Assembly: GCF_024611995.1 (NCBI RefSeq)
Contig: NZ_CP102509.1
Location: 6,696,001 to 6,760,000 of the forward strand
DNA length: 64,000 bases
Direction: 5' to 3'
From: Streptomyces sp. NBC_00162
GTDB taxonomy: Bacteria; Actinomycetota; Actinomycetes; Streptomycetales; Streptomycetaceae
Shown piece after piece: positions 57,782-64,000 of the stretch; the first letter of the stretch is position 1, and the number at the start of each line of letters is the position of its first letter. A program made the position numbers and the translations under genes. Under the pieces are notes generated by a model. That model did not search any database. It was not told the DNA's origin and saw nothing but the letters and a program-made list of their open reading frames with translations.

Positions 57782-58330
57782 ATGACGACTGAGCCGGAGC
57801 AGCAGATCGGTGTGGGCACGCAGGACGCGTTCCAGCGTCTGTGGACGCCCCACCGGATGGCCTACATCCAGGGGGAGAACAAGCCGACCGGCCCGGAGGC
57901 CGGGGACGGCTGTCCCTTCTGCGGGATTCCGGAGATGTCCGACGTGGACGGCCTGATCGTCGCCCGCGGCAAGCACGTCTACGCGGTGCTGAACCTCTAC
58001 CCGTACAACGGCGGCCACCTGATGGTCGTCCCGTACCGGCACGTCGCCGACTACACCGAGCTCGACGCCCCCGAGACGGCCGAGCTGGCCGACCTCACCA
58101 AGCGGGCCATGATCGCGCTGCGCAAGGCCTCCGGAGCGCACGGTTTCAACATCGGCATGAACCAGGGCGCGGCCGCCGGGGCCGGCATCGCCGCGCACCT
58201 GCACCAGCACATCGTGCCCCGCTGGGGCGGGGACACGAACTTCATGCCGGTCGTCGGTCACACCAAGGTGCTGCCCCAACTCCTCGCGGACACCCGCCAG
58301 ATGCTCGCCGATTCCTGGCCCACGGGCTGA
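57782..58330 (+). CDS. HIT-family nucleotide phosphorylase/hydrolase
   Basis: A 182-residue HIT protein. The zinc-like CPFC pair (GDGCPFCGI, about residues 43-51) and the catalytic HIT motif AHLHQHIVPRW (H-x-H-x-H) are present, with GGHLMVVPYRHVADYTEL before them. It matches actinobacterial AP4A phosphorylase-like proteins that clear diadenosine polyphosphates. TATGCT lies seven bases before ATG 57782, so the message may be leaderless. Placement after thrS is plausible, because synthetases make AP4A as a by-product. Confidence 0.88.
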   Translation: MTTEPEQQIGVGTQDAFQRLWTPHRMAYIQGENKPTGPEAGDGCPFCGIPEMSDVDGLIVARGKHVYAVLNLYPYNGGHLMVVPYRHVADYTELDAPETAELADLTKRAMIALRKASGAHGFNIGMNQGAAAGAGIAAHLHQHIVPRWGGDTNFMPVVGHTKVLPQLLADTRQMLADSWPTG

Positions 58331-58360
58331 CCTGCGCTACGCGGCGCACCCTGCGGCGCG

Positions 58361-58762
58361 CTACGCCGCGCGTGCCTCGCGCCAGGTGCGCAGCACGTCC
58401 TCGACGTCGAACTCCGTGAGGTTCAGCGGCGGGCCCTGCGGCGGCATGCGCAGGGCCGCGCGGATCTTCTCGTTGATCTCCGTGAGGATGTCCCGCACCT
58501 GGCGTTCGGAACGGGCCGCGAGGGCCGCCTCCCTCGCGTCCTCGGCCTCCTTGCGCAGCGCGAGCGACGGAGGCAGGGCGGAGAAACCCTCGCGGTGCAG
58601 CTTCCCCTTGATCCACCACAGCTCGTCGTAGGGGGCGTCGAGGGAGGCCAGCGGCTTGCCCCAGCCCGGCAGGCTCTCGAACTCGCCGCGGTCGGCGGCC
58701 TCCCTGATCTGCCGGTCCACCCAGGACTCGATGTCGACACCAGGCGGTTTGCGCTCGGTCAT
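58361..58762 (-). CDS. DUF1992 protein
   Basis: A 133-residue DUF1992 protein: ESWVDRQIREAADRGEFESL, then PGWGKPL, and DAPYDELWWIKGKLHREGFS. Family members are small helical proteins related to DnaJ-like C28C subunits; function unknown. ATG 58762. Convergent with the HIT gene; a short GCGGCG/CGCCGC hairpin near 58353-58369 overlaps its end. Confidence 0.8.
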   Translation of the reverse strand: MTERKPPGVDIESWVDRQIREAADRGEFESLPGWGKPLASLDAPYDELWWIKGKLHREGFSALPPSLALRKEAEDAREAALAARSERQVRDILTEINEKIRAALRMPPQGPPLNLTEFDVEDVLRTWREARAA

Positions 58763-58853
58763 GGTCGCCAGCTCCTCCGGATCCGGGATCGGCTCGGACT
58801 CGCCTTCAGCCTACCCACGCGCCCTGCCCACGCCTCCTGCCCACGCGTCCTGC

Positions 58854-60521
58854 CTACGCGTCGTACACGTCCGCCTTGCGAGGTGCCGGCTCCTGGATCA
58901 GACCGCTCATGATCGAGGAACGGTTGGTGAAGCGGTCGGTGTCGACGCCGTTCTCCTCCAGGACCTTGAAGGTCGCGGCGTGGACGGACCGCAGGACCGG
59001 GGCCACCGTGCGCAGGGCGTCGTCGGCCATGAACCGGTGGCGCCACATCGAGCTCGCCCACACGTGACGCAGGCCGAAGGGCTCGGGCAGGACCAGCTTG
59101 CCGCCGAAGAAGTCGAGGACCGGCGGGTACCAGGTCAGCGGGGCCCGCACGGCCAGCCGTACGACCTCCTGCGCGTCCACCAGCGGCAGCGGCCGCTCCA
59201 CGGTCTCCCAGAAGCGGATGCTCTTGGGCACCTCCACCACCGGGGCCTTGGACTTCGTCGTGAACAGGCCGTGTACGGGGCCCAGGGCGTGCGCGGTGAC
59301 GTCCACCCGCAGCGTCTTGTAGAGCACGGTGACGGTCACCAGCATGGTGATGACCAACTGGCCGTCCCACAGCGGGTACTGGATGCCCAGGTAGTGCCGG
59401 TTGCCGGCGCTGAACTGCTGCTCGTTGCAGATCCGGGTGATCTCGTGCGGCTTGATGAGGAAGGTGTCGACGTTCTCACCGGTCGGGCGGGCCACCTCCC
59501 CGGCTCCCTCGCCGATCGGGGTGACGATCCAGTGCTGTATGGCGGCCGGCGGGAAGCCGCCGGTGTGCAGGGGCCCGCGCTCCAGCTTGCGGAGCTGGGT
59601 GTCGATCGCGCGTATGACGTCCCAGCTGCGGAAGGGGTGGATCTCGGCGACCTCGGCCTTGGGGGTGAGCTCCTCGGCCATCTGCCAGCTGCCCCAGCGG
59701 GTGCCCATGCCGAGGATGCCCTTGGGGCCCGCGTAGAAGACGTGGTTGCTACGGTCCTCCGCGGTCAGTTTCGCCAGCTGGTGGCGCAGGTCCTCGCGGG
59801 CCTTCTCGTCGGGATTGCCCGGCACCGCCTCCGGGATCTTGGCGCCGATCCCGTCTCCGTCCAGCAGCCCGTCCCAGCGGGAGCGCAGGTCGCGGGCGGT
59901 GGACTCGCAGAGCCGGCGGGCGAGCAGCCAGCCCAGGGCCGGGGCGATGATCATGCCGCGCAGGTAGAGGCCGAGGAAGCCGGTGAAAGGCAGCCTGAAC
60001 ATCAGGACGGCCACCACGATGCCGACACCGACCAGGAGCGCGGTGCCCACCCAGGACGCGCGCTTGCCCTCGCCGGAGGCCAGGCTCTTGCGGAGCTGGA
60101 ACAGGCCCAGCCACAGCAGCAGACCCGGCAGGAACACCACACCGCAGAACAGCATGATCAGGCGGAGCTTCTGGTCGCGCTCCTTGCGGATGCGGGAGGC
60201 GGCCAGGCAGTGCTCGACGACGGTCTGCGGGTCGGCTCCGAAGGACTGGATCAGCGGCTTGCGGCCGGAGGCCAGCGTGCGGGCCTCGACGGCCCGGCAG
60301 AAGGCCTCGCCGAGGTTGGGCTCGAAGAGGGAGATCTTCGGGGGCTTGACGGTGGCGGGGTGGTTCTCGCTGTTGGCCCCGAGTATGAGGGCCAGCCCGC
60401 TGTCCTTCGCGCCGTCCCGGTACGCGGCGGAGGCCAGCGCGTTGGTCGCCGCCGTCTGCCCCCCGCCGCCCTGGAGCGGAATCTGTGCCCCGGGCCTGAA
60501 GTCGAATCCGTCGTCCGCCAC
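58854..60521 (-). CDS. Large unknown membrane protein
   Basis: A 555-residue protein. The N-terminal ~110 residues are soluble and begin DDGFDFRPGAQIPLQGGGGQ. A membrane section has three helices (LRLIMLFCGVVFLPGLLLWL, SWVGTALLVGVGIVVAVLM, LRGMIIAPALGWLLARRL). The C-terminal ~300 residues are soluble with a possible further hydrophobic stretch (LVITMLVTVTVLYKTLRV) and end ADVYDA. No family is recognised with confidence. GTG 60521 has GGGGGG nearby and gives a natural start. Tandem with EF-G2-like gene upstream on the same strand; a hairpin lies between them. Confidence 0.6.
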   Translation of the reverse strand: MADDGFDFRPGAQIPLQGGGGQTAATNALASAAYRDGAKDSGLALILGANSENHPATVKPPKISLFEPNLGEAFCRAVEARTLASGRKPLIQSFGADPQTVVEHCLAASRIRKERDQKLRLIMLFCGVVFLPGLLLWLGLFQLRKSLASGEGKRASWVGTALLVGVGIVVAVLMFRLPFTGFLGLYLRGMIIAPALGWLLARRLCESTARDLRSRWDGLLDGDGIGAKIPEAVPGNPDEKAREDLRHQLAKLTAEDRSNHVFYAGPKGILGMGTRWGSWQMAEELTPKAEVAEIHPFRSWDVIRAIDTQLRKLERGPLHTGGFPPAAIQHWIVTPIGEGAGEVARPTGENVDTFLIKPHEITRICNEQQFSAGNRHYLGIQYPLWDGQLVITMLVTVTVLYKTLRVDVTAHALGPVHGLFTTKSKAPVVEVPKSIRFWETVERPLPLVDAQEVVRLAVRAPLTWYPPVLDFFGGKLVLPEPFGLRHVWASSMWRHRFMADDALRTVAPVLRSVHAATFKVLEENGVDTDRFTNRSSIMSGLIQEPAPRKADVYDA

Positions 60522-60611
60522 CGCTGCCCCCCATCGCTGTGCGTTCGTGCTCTTTGGTGCGCCGATGAGCCTATCGGGCGATCTCACCCCATGGTCATGG
60601 GACAGGGAAAT

Positions 60612-60643
60612 GCCGCCCACCGCAAGCAGGTTGGGTGGGCGGC
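60612..60643 (-). terminator. Hairpin downstream of the EF-G-like gene
   Basis: GCCGCCCACC (60612-60621) pairs perfectly with GGTGGGCGGC (60634-60643), 20 bases after the stop of the EF-G-like gene on the minus strand. Confidence 0.7.
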
Positions 60644-60663
60644 GTCTCCCGACGCTATGTCAA

Positions 60664-62859
60664 TTACGTTCCCTTCTCCGCCTGTTCGCGCACCTTCTCG
60701 GCGATCTGAGGTGGCATGGGTTCGTGGCGGGCGTAGTTCCGGGCGAAGCGGCCGGTGCCGTGCGAGACGGAGCGCAGCTCGACGGCGTAGCGGCCGATCT
60801 CGATCTCGGGGATCTCGGCGCGGACCCAGGTGCGCCCCGGACCCGCCTGTTCCGTGCCGACGACCCGGCCGCGACGGCCCGCGAGGTCGCTCATGACGGG
60901 GCCCACGTACTCGTCGGGGATCAGTACGGAGAGCTCGGCGACGGGTTCGAGGAGGTGGATGCGCGCCTCGGCGGCGGCTTCGCGCAGGGCGAGGGCGCCG
61001 GCGGTCTGGAACGCGGCGTCGGAGGAGTCCACCGAGTGCGCCTTGCCGTCGAGGAGGGTGACGCGCACGTCGACCAGCGGGTACCCGGCCGCGACCCCGC
61101 GCGCGGCCTGGGTGCGTACGCCCTTCTCCACGGACGGGATGAACTGGCGGGGCACGGAGCCGCCGACGACCTTGTCGACGAACTCGATGCCGCTGCCGGG
61201 CGGCAGCGGCTCCACCTCGATCTCGCAGATGGCGAACTGGCCGTGGCCGCCGGACTGTTTGACGTGGCGGCCGCGCCCCGCCGCCTTCGCCCCGAAGGTC
61301 TCGCGCAGGCTCACCTTGTGGGGCACGGCGTCGACCTGGACGCCGTAGCGGGTGCGCAGCCGCTCCAGCGCGACGTCCTGGTGGGCCTCGCCGAGGCACC
61401 ACAGGACGACCTGGTGGGTGTGCGGGTTCTGCTCGAGCCGCATGGTCGGGTCCTCGGCGACGAGGCGGGCCAGGCCCTGGGAGAGCTTGTCCTCGTCGGC
61501 CTTGCTGTGGGCCTCGATGGCGAGGGGGAGCAGCGGGTCGGGCATGGCCCACGGCTCCATGAGGAGCGGGCCGTCCTTGGCGGAGAGGGTGTCGCCGGTC
61601 TCGGCGCGGGTGAGCTTGGCCACGCAGGCGAGGTCGCCCGCGACGCACCGGGTGAGGGTGCGCTGCTGTTTGCCGAAGGGGGAGGTGAGCGTGCCGATCC
61701 GCTCGTCCACGTCGTGGTCCTCGTGTCCGCGGTCGGCGAGGCCGTGACCGGAGACGTGGACGGTCTCCTCGGGGCGCAGGGTGCCGGAGAAGACGCGTAC
61801 GAGGGAGACGCGGCCGACGTAGGGGTCGGAGGAGGTCTTGACGACCTCGGCGAGGAGGGGGCCGGCGGGATCGCAGGTGACGGCGGGGCGGGGGGCGCCG
61901 TCCGGGGCGGTGACGGCCAGGGCGGGGCGCTCCAGGGGGGTGGGGAACCCGCCGGTGATCAGCTCGAGGAGCTCCACGGTGCCCAGTCCCTGCTTGGCGC
62001 CCTCGGCGGCGGGGGCCGCCATCAGGACGGGGTGGAAGGTGCCGCGGGCCACGGCGCGCTCCAGGTCGTCGACGAGGGTCTTGATGTCGATGTCCTCACC
62101 GCCGAGGTACCGGTCCATGAGGCTCTCGTCCTCGCTCTCGGCGATGATCCCCTCGATGAGGCGGGATCGGGCGCCGGAGATGAGGGCGAGCTCGGCGGGG
62201 TCCGGATCGCGCTCGGCGCGCTCGCCGGAGGAGTACTCGTAGACGCGCTGGGAGAGCAGGCCGAGGAGGCCGGTCACGGGGGCGTGGCCGTCGGGGCCGG
62301 CGGGGCCGTGCAGGGGGAGGTAGAGCGGGATGACGGCGTCGGGGTCGTCGGCGCCGAAGATCTCGCCGCAGATGTTGGCCATCTGGGTGTAGTCGGCGCG
62401 GGCGGCCTCCAGGTGGGTGACGACGATGGCGCGCGGCATGCCGACGGCCTCGCACTCGTCCCAGACCATGCGGGTCGCGCCGTCGATGCCGTCGGAGGCC
62501 GAGACGACGAAAAGGGCCGCGTCCGCGGCGCGCAGACCGGCCCTGAGCTCTCCGACGAAGTCGGCGTATCCGGGGGTGTCCAAGATGTTGATCTTGATTC
62601 CGCCCCATTCGACGGGGACGAGGGACAGCTGGACGGAACGTTGTCGGCGGTGCTCGATCTCGTCGTAGTCGGAGACCGTGGCACCGTCCTCGACCCGGCC
62701 GGCCCGGTTGACCGCTCCGGCGGTCAGGGCGAGGGCTTCGACCAGCGTGGTCTTGCCGGATCCGCTGTGGCCGACCAGCACGACGTTCCGTACGGAGGAG
62801 GGGCGGTCGGCCGTCAGTGCCCTGCCGGCGGCTCCGGCTTGGTGTGAGGTGGCTCCCAT
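60664..62859 (-). CDS. Elongation factor G-like protein (EF-G2)
   Basis: A 731-residue translation-factor GTPase of the EF-G paralog class. The P loop is VGHSGSGKTT and domains II-V follow (SLRETFGAKAAGRGRHVKQS; VMSDLAGRRGRVVGTEQAGP). Key changes: the DTPGH motif is DTPGYADF, replacing the catalytic His by Tyr at about residue 96, and the NKxD motif is replaced by TTHLEAARAD-like VTHLEAARAD. The RGITI switch is also altered (RRQRSVQLSLVP). Reduced GTPase is likely, and mycobacterial EF-G2 is reported to lack ribosome-dependent GTPase. A 19-bp tandem repeat lies upstream. Confidence 0.9.
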   Translation of the reverse strand: MGATSHQAGAAGRALTADRPSSVRNVVLVGHSGSGKTTLVEALALTAGAVNRAGRVEDGATVSDYDEIEHRRQRSVQLSLVPVEWGGIKINILDTPGYADFVGELRAGLRAADAALFVVSASDGIDGATRMVWDECEAVGMPRAIVVTHLEAARADYTQMANICGEIFGADDPDAVIPLYLPLHGPAGPDGHAPVTGLLGLLSQRVYEYSSGERAERDPDPAELALISGARSRLIEGIIAESEDESLMDRYLGGEDIDIKTLVDDLERAVARGTFHPVLMAAPAAEGAKQGLGTVELLELITGGFPTPLERPALAVTAPDGAPRPAVTCDPAGPLLAEVVKTSSDPYVGRVSLVRVFSGTLRPEETVHVSGHGLADRGHEDHDVDERIGTLTSPFGKQQRTLTRCVAGDLACVAKLTRAETGDTLSAKDGPLLMEPWAMPDPLLPLAIEAHSKADEDKLSQGLARLVAEDPTMRLEQNPHTHQVVLWCLGEAHQDVALERLRTRYGVQVDAVPHKVSLRETFGAKAAGRGRHVKQSGGHGQFAICEIEVEPLPPGSGIEFVDKVVGGSVPRQFIPSVEKGVRTQAARGVAAGYPLVDVRVTLLDGKAHSVDSSDAAFQTAGALALREAAAEARIHLLEPVAELSVLIPDEYVGPVMSDLAGRRGRVVGTEQAGPGRTWVRAEIPEIEIGRYAVELRSVSHGTGRFARNYARHEPMPPQIAEKVREQAEKGT

Positions 62860-62899
62860 GATTCTCGTGCCTCCCGGTGGTGACGGTGAGGAGGGTGGA

Positions 62900-62994
62900 T
62901 TCGTTCGAGGAAGCTGATTCCTTCTAGGAGGGCTGCTTTCCTCGAAGAGGGCTGCATTCTTCTAGGAGGGCTGCATGCTTCGAGGGAAAAAGCG
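62900..62994. repeat. Tandem repeat, 19-bp period, five units
   Basis: Units at 62900, 62919, 62938, 62957 and 62976. Units 2-4 share a core resembling TTCTTCTAGGAGGGCTGCA; units 1 and 5 are diverged. The period is not a multiple of three, so it is not coding. It lies 41-135 bases upstream of the EF-G-like ATG, on its 5' side, and within the 348-bp gap to pgsA, which also holds a -10-like TACGAT (63148-63153) for pgsA. Confidence 0.8.
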
Positions 62995-63207
62995 GGGCTA
63001 TTCGAGCTTTGCACTGGTGTCACACCGCGTCCATACGTCGTACCGGTGGCGTACGGGGAGGGGTGCGCGAGGGGGTCCGTGACGTGAAGCACGTCTTACG
63101 CGGCACGAACCGGTGGGTGCGCGGCGTGCGGGGGGCGGCGCGCTGGCTACGATGGGCCAGCCGGTGGCCGTGGTGGCCGTGCGGCCCAGCGACCCTCCGG
63201 GAAGGCC

Positions 63208-63873
63208 ATGCTGAACAAGTACGCGCGTGCATTCTTCACGCGTGTTCTCACGCCATTCGCCGCTTTTCTGCTCCGGCGGGGGGTGAGCCCGGACGCGGTC
63301 ACCCTGATCGGCACGGCCGGAGTGGTGGCGGGAGCGCTGGTCTTCTTCCCCCGGGGAGAGTTCTTCTGGGGCACGATCACCATCACCCTCTTCGTCTTCT
63401 CCGACCTGGTGGACGGGAACATGGCCCGCCAGGCCGGCGTCTCCAGCCGGTGGGGAGCCTTCCTCGACTCCACCCTCGACCGGGTGGCGGACGCGGCGAT
63501 CTTCGGCGGACTCGCGCTCTGGTACGCGGGCTCCGGCAACGACAACGCGCTGTGCGCGGTGACGATCTTCTGCCTGGCCAGCGGGCAGGTGGTCTCCTAC
63601 ACGAAGGCGCGCGGCGAGTCGATCGGGCTGCCGGTGGCCGTCAACGGCCTGATCGAACGTGCCGAGCGGCTGGTGATCTCGCTGGTCGCGGCCGGCCTGT
63701 CCGGGCTGCAGACCTTCGGCGTGCCGTCCTGGATCGGGGTGCTGCTGCCGATCGCGCTGTGGATCGTGGCGATCGGCTCGCTGGTCACGCTGATCCAGCG
63801 GGTGGTCACCGTACGCCGTGAGTCGGCCGAGGCTGACGCCGCCGCGGCGGCCGCCGAGGGCGGGGCTGCCTGA
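63208..63873 (+). CDS. pgsA: Phosphatidylinositol phosphate synthase (CDP-alcohol phosphatidyltransferase)
   Basis: A 221-residue membrane enzyme. The CDP-alcohol motif D-x2-D-G-x2-A-R-x8-G-x3-D-x3-D reads DLVDGNMARQAGVSSRWGAF and then LDSTLDR, with all catalytic Asp residues. About six hydrophobic segments. Actinobacterial homologs join CDP-diacylglycerol and inositol-1-phosphate to make phosphatidylinositol phosphate, precursor of PI and PIMs. GGGAAGG precedes the ATG. Its stop shares a base with the next ATG (TGATG), and that gene looks like the PIM acyltransferase, supporting this role. Confidence 0.9.
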   Translation: MLNKYARAFFTRVLTPFAAFLLRRGVSPDAVTLIGTAGVVAGALVFFPRGEFFWGTITITLFVFSDLVDGNMARQAGVSSRWGAFLDSTLDRVADAAIFGGLALWYAGSGNDNALCAVTIFCLASGQVVSYTKARGESIGLPVAVNGLIERAERLVISLVAAGLSGLQTFGVPSWIGVLLPIALWIVAIGSLVTLIQRVVTVRRESAEADAAAAAAEGGAA

Positions 63874-64000
63874 TGGGCGCGGTGCAGGACAAGCTGGTCG
63901 ACGGGCTGTACGGGCTCGGCTGGGCCGGGGTCAAGAAGCTGCCCGAGCCGGCCGCGGTGGCCCTGGGGCAGCGGATCGCGGACTTCGTATGGAAGCGGCG
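63873..64000 (+). CDS. Phosphatidylinositol mannoside acyltransferase, 5' end only
   Basis: Only the first 42 codons are in the window (GAVQDKLVDGLYGLGWAGVK, then KLPEPAAVALGQRIADFVW). The start and the place right after pgsA match actinobacterial LpxL/PatA-like acyltransferases, which acylate PIMs. The ATG overlaps the pgsA stop by one base. The call rests mainly on gene context. Confidence 0.65.
   Translation, partial: MGAVQDKLVDGLYGLGWAGVKKLPEPAAVALGQRIADFVWKR

Noticed and set aside
62900..62994. CRISPR-like direct repeats
   Set aside because: Units are contiguous with no spacers, only five copies, and no cas genes are nearby.

Overview
The window looks like core chromosome of a Streptomyces or a very close relative. 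The DNA is very GC-rich with strong G/C preference at codon third positions, and GTG starts and 4-bp ATGA/GTGA gene overlaps are frequent. It encodes the sporulation regulator SsgB, an actinobacterial PGPGW-family membrane protein and a BluB-CobT fusion. From memory, the gene order broadly follows the arginine-to-pgsA part of the S. coelicolor chromosome. I see no integrase, transposase, CRISPR array or other sign of a large mobile element.

Layout. 1-9.1 kb: end of a PP2C phosphatase, a TPR regulator behind a perfect 33-bp palindrome, a NUDIX hydrolase, a 3-hydroxyacyl-CoA dehydrogenase, an exported GHL10-type hydrolase, a DUF1918 protein, a divergent EamA exporter/MocR regulator pair with overlapping start codons, a phosphatase-fold protein lacking its catalytic histidines, and a GNAT protein. 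9.2-19.7 kb: arginine biosynthesis, as argC-J-B-D-R and then, after a three-gene minus-strand insertion (L,D-transpeptidase, PPOX protein, HEAT protein), argG and argH; ARG-box-like sequence overlaps the argC and argG promoters. 19.7-27.5 kb: TetR/MFS efflux pair, a beta-helix membrane protein, PlsC-type acyltransferase, glycerophosphodiesterase, sigma factor, GNAT, two small membrane proteins. 27.5-30.8 kb: methionine importer metN-I-Q behind a candidate Cys/Met leader peptide. 31.6-37.7 kb: cobalamin/siroheme genes cobL, bluB-cobT and cysG, with inverted 25-bp intergenic repeats. 37.7-42.2 kb: tRNA/rRNA methyltransferase, Ser/Thr kinase, small proteins, a phosphotransferase-like protein and a zinc-ribbon protein. 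42.2-42.7 kb: minus-strand tRNA operon (Gly, Cys, three Val). 42.9-48.9 kb: pabB/pabC, GNAT, DsbA-like protein, small membrane proteins, CGNR regulator, ssgB. 48.9-52.2 kb: two near-identical tRNA-Val(CAC) genes flanking a 773-residue membrane protein and an SRPBCC protein. 52.3-64 kb: DEDDh exonuclease, a DUF4365 protein coupled to an unknown protein, GNAT, thrS, HIT protein, DUF1992 protein, a large membrane protein, an EF-G-like GTPase with altered catalytic motifs, and the start of the phosphatidylinositol-phosphate synthase/PIM acyltransferase operon.

Working together: the arg genes supply arginine under the ArgR encoded among them; metNIQ imports methionine; cobL, bluB-cobT and cysG serve corrinoid and siroheme synthesis; pabB/pabC make p-aminobenzoate for folate; thrS and the tRNA genes serve translation; pgsA and its downstream acyltransferase start phosphoinositide and PIM lipids. 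The most promising undescribed items are the DUF4365 nuclease-like two-gene unit (53222-55044), the metNIQ leader peptide (27759-27845), a 19-bp-period tandem repeat upstream of the EF-G-like gene (62900-62994), and the 33-bp palindrome whose arm shares 14 bases with the tRNA-Val(CAC) anticodon arm (808-840).
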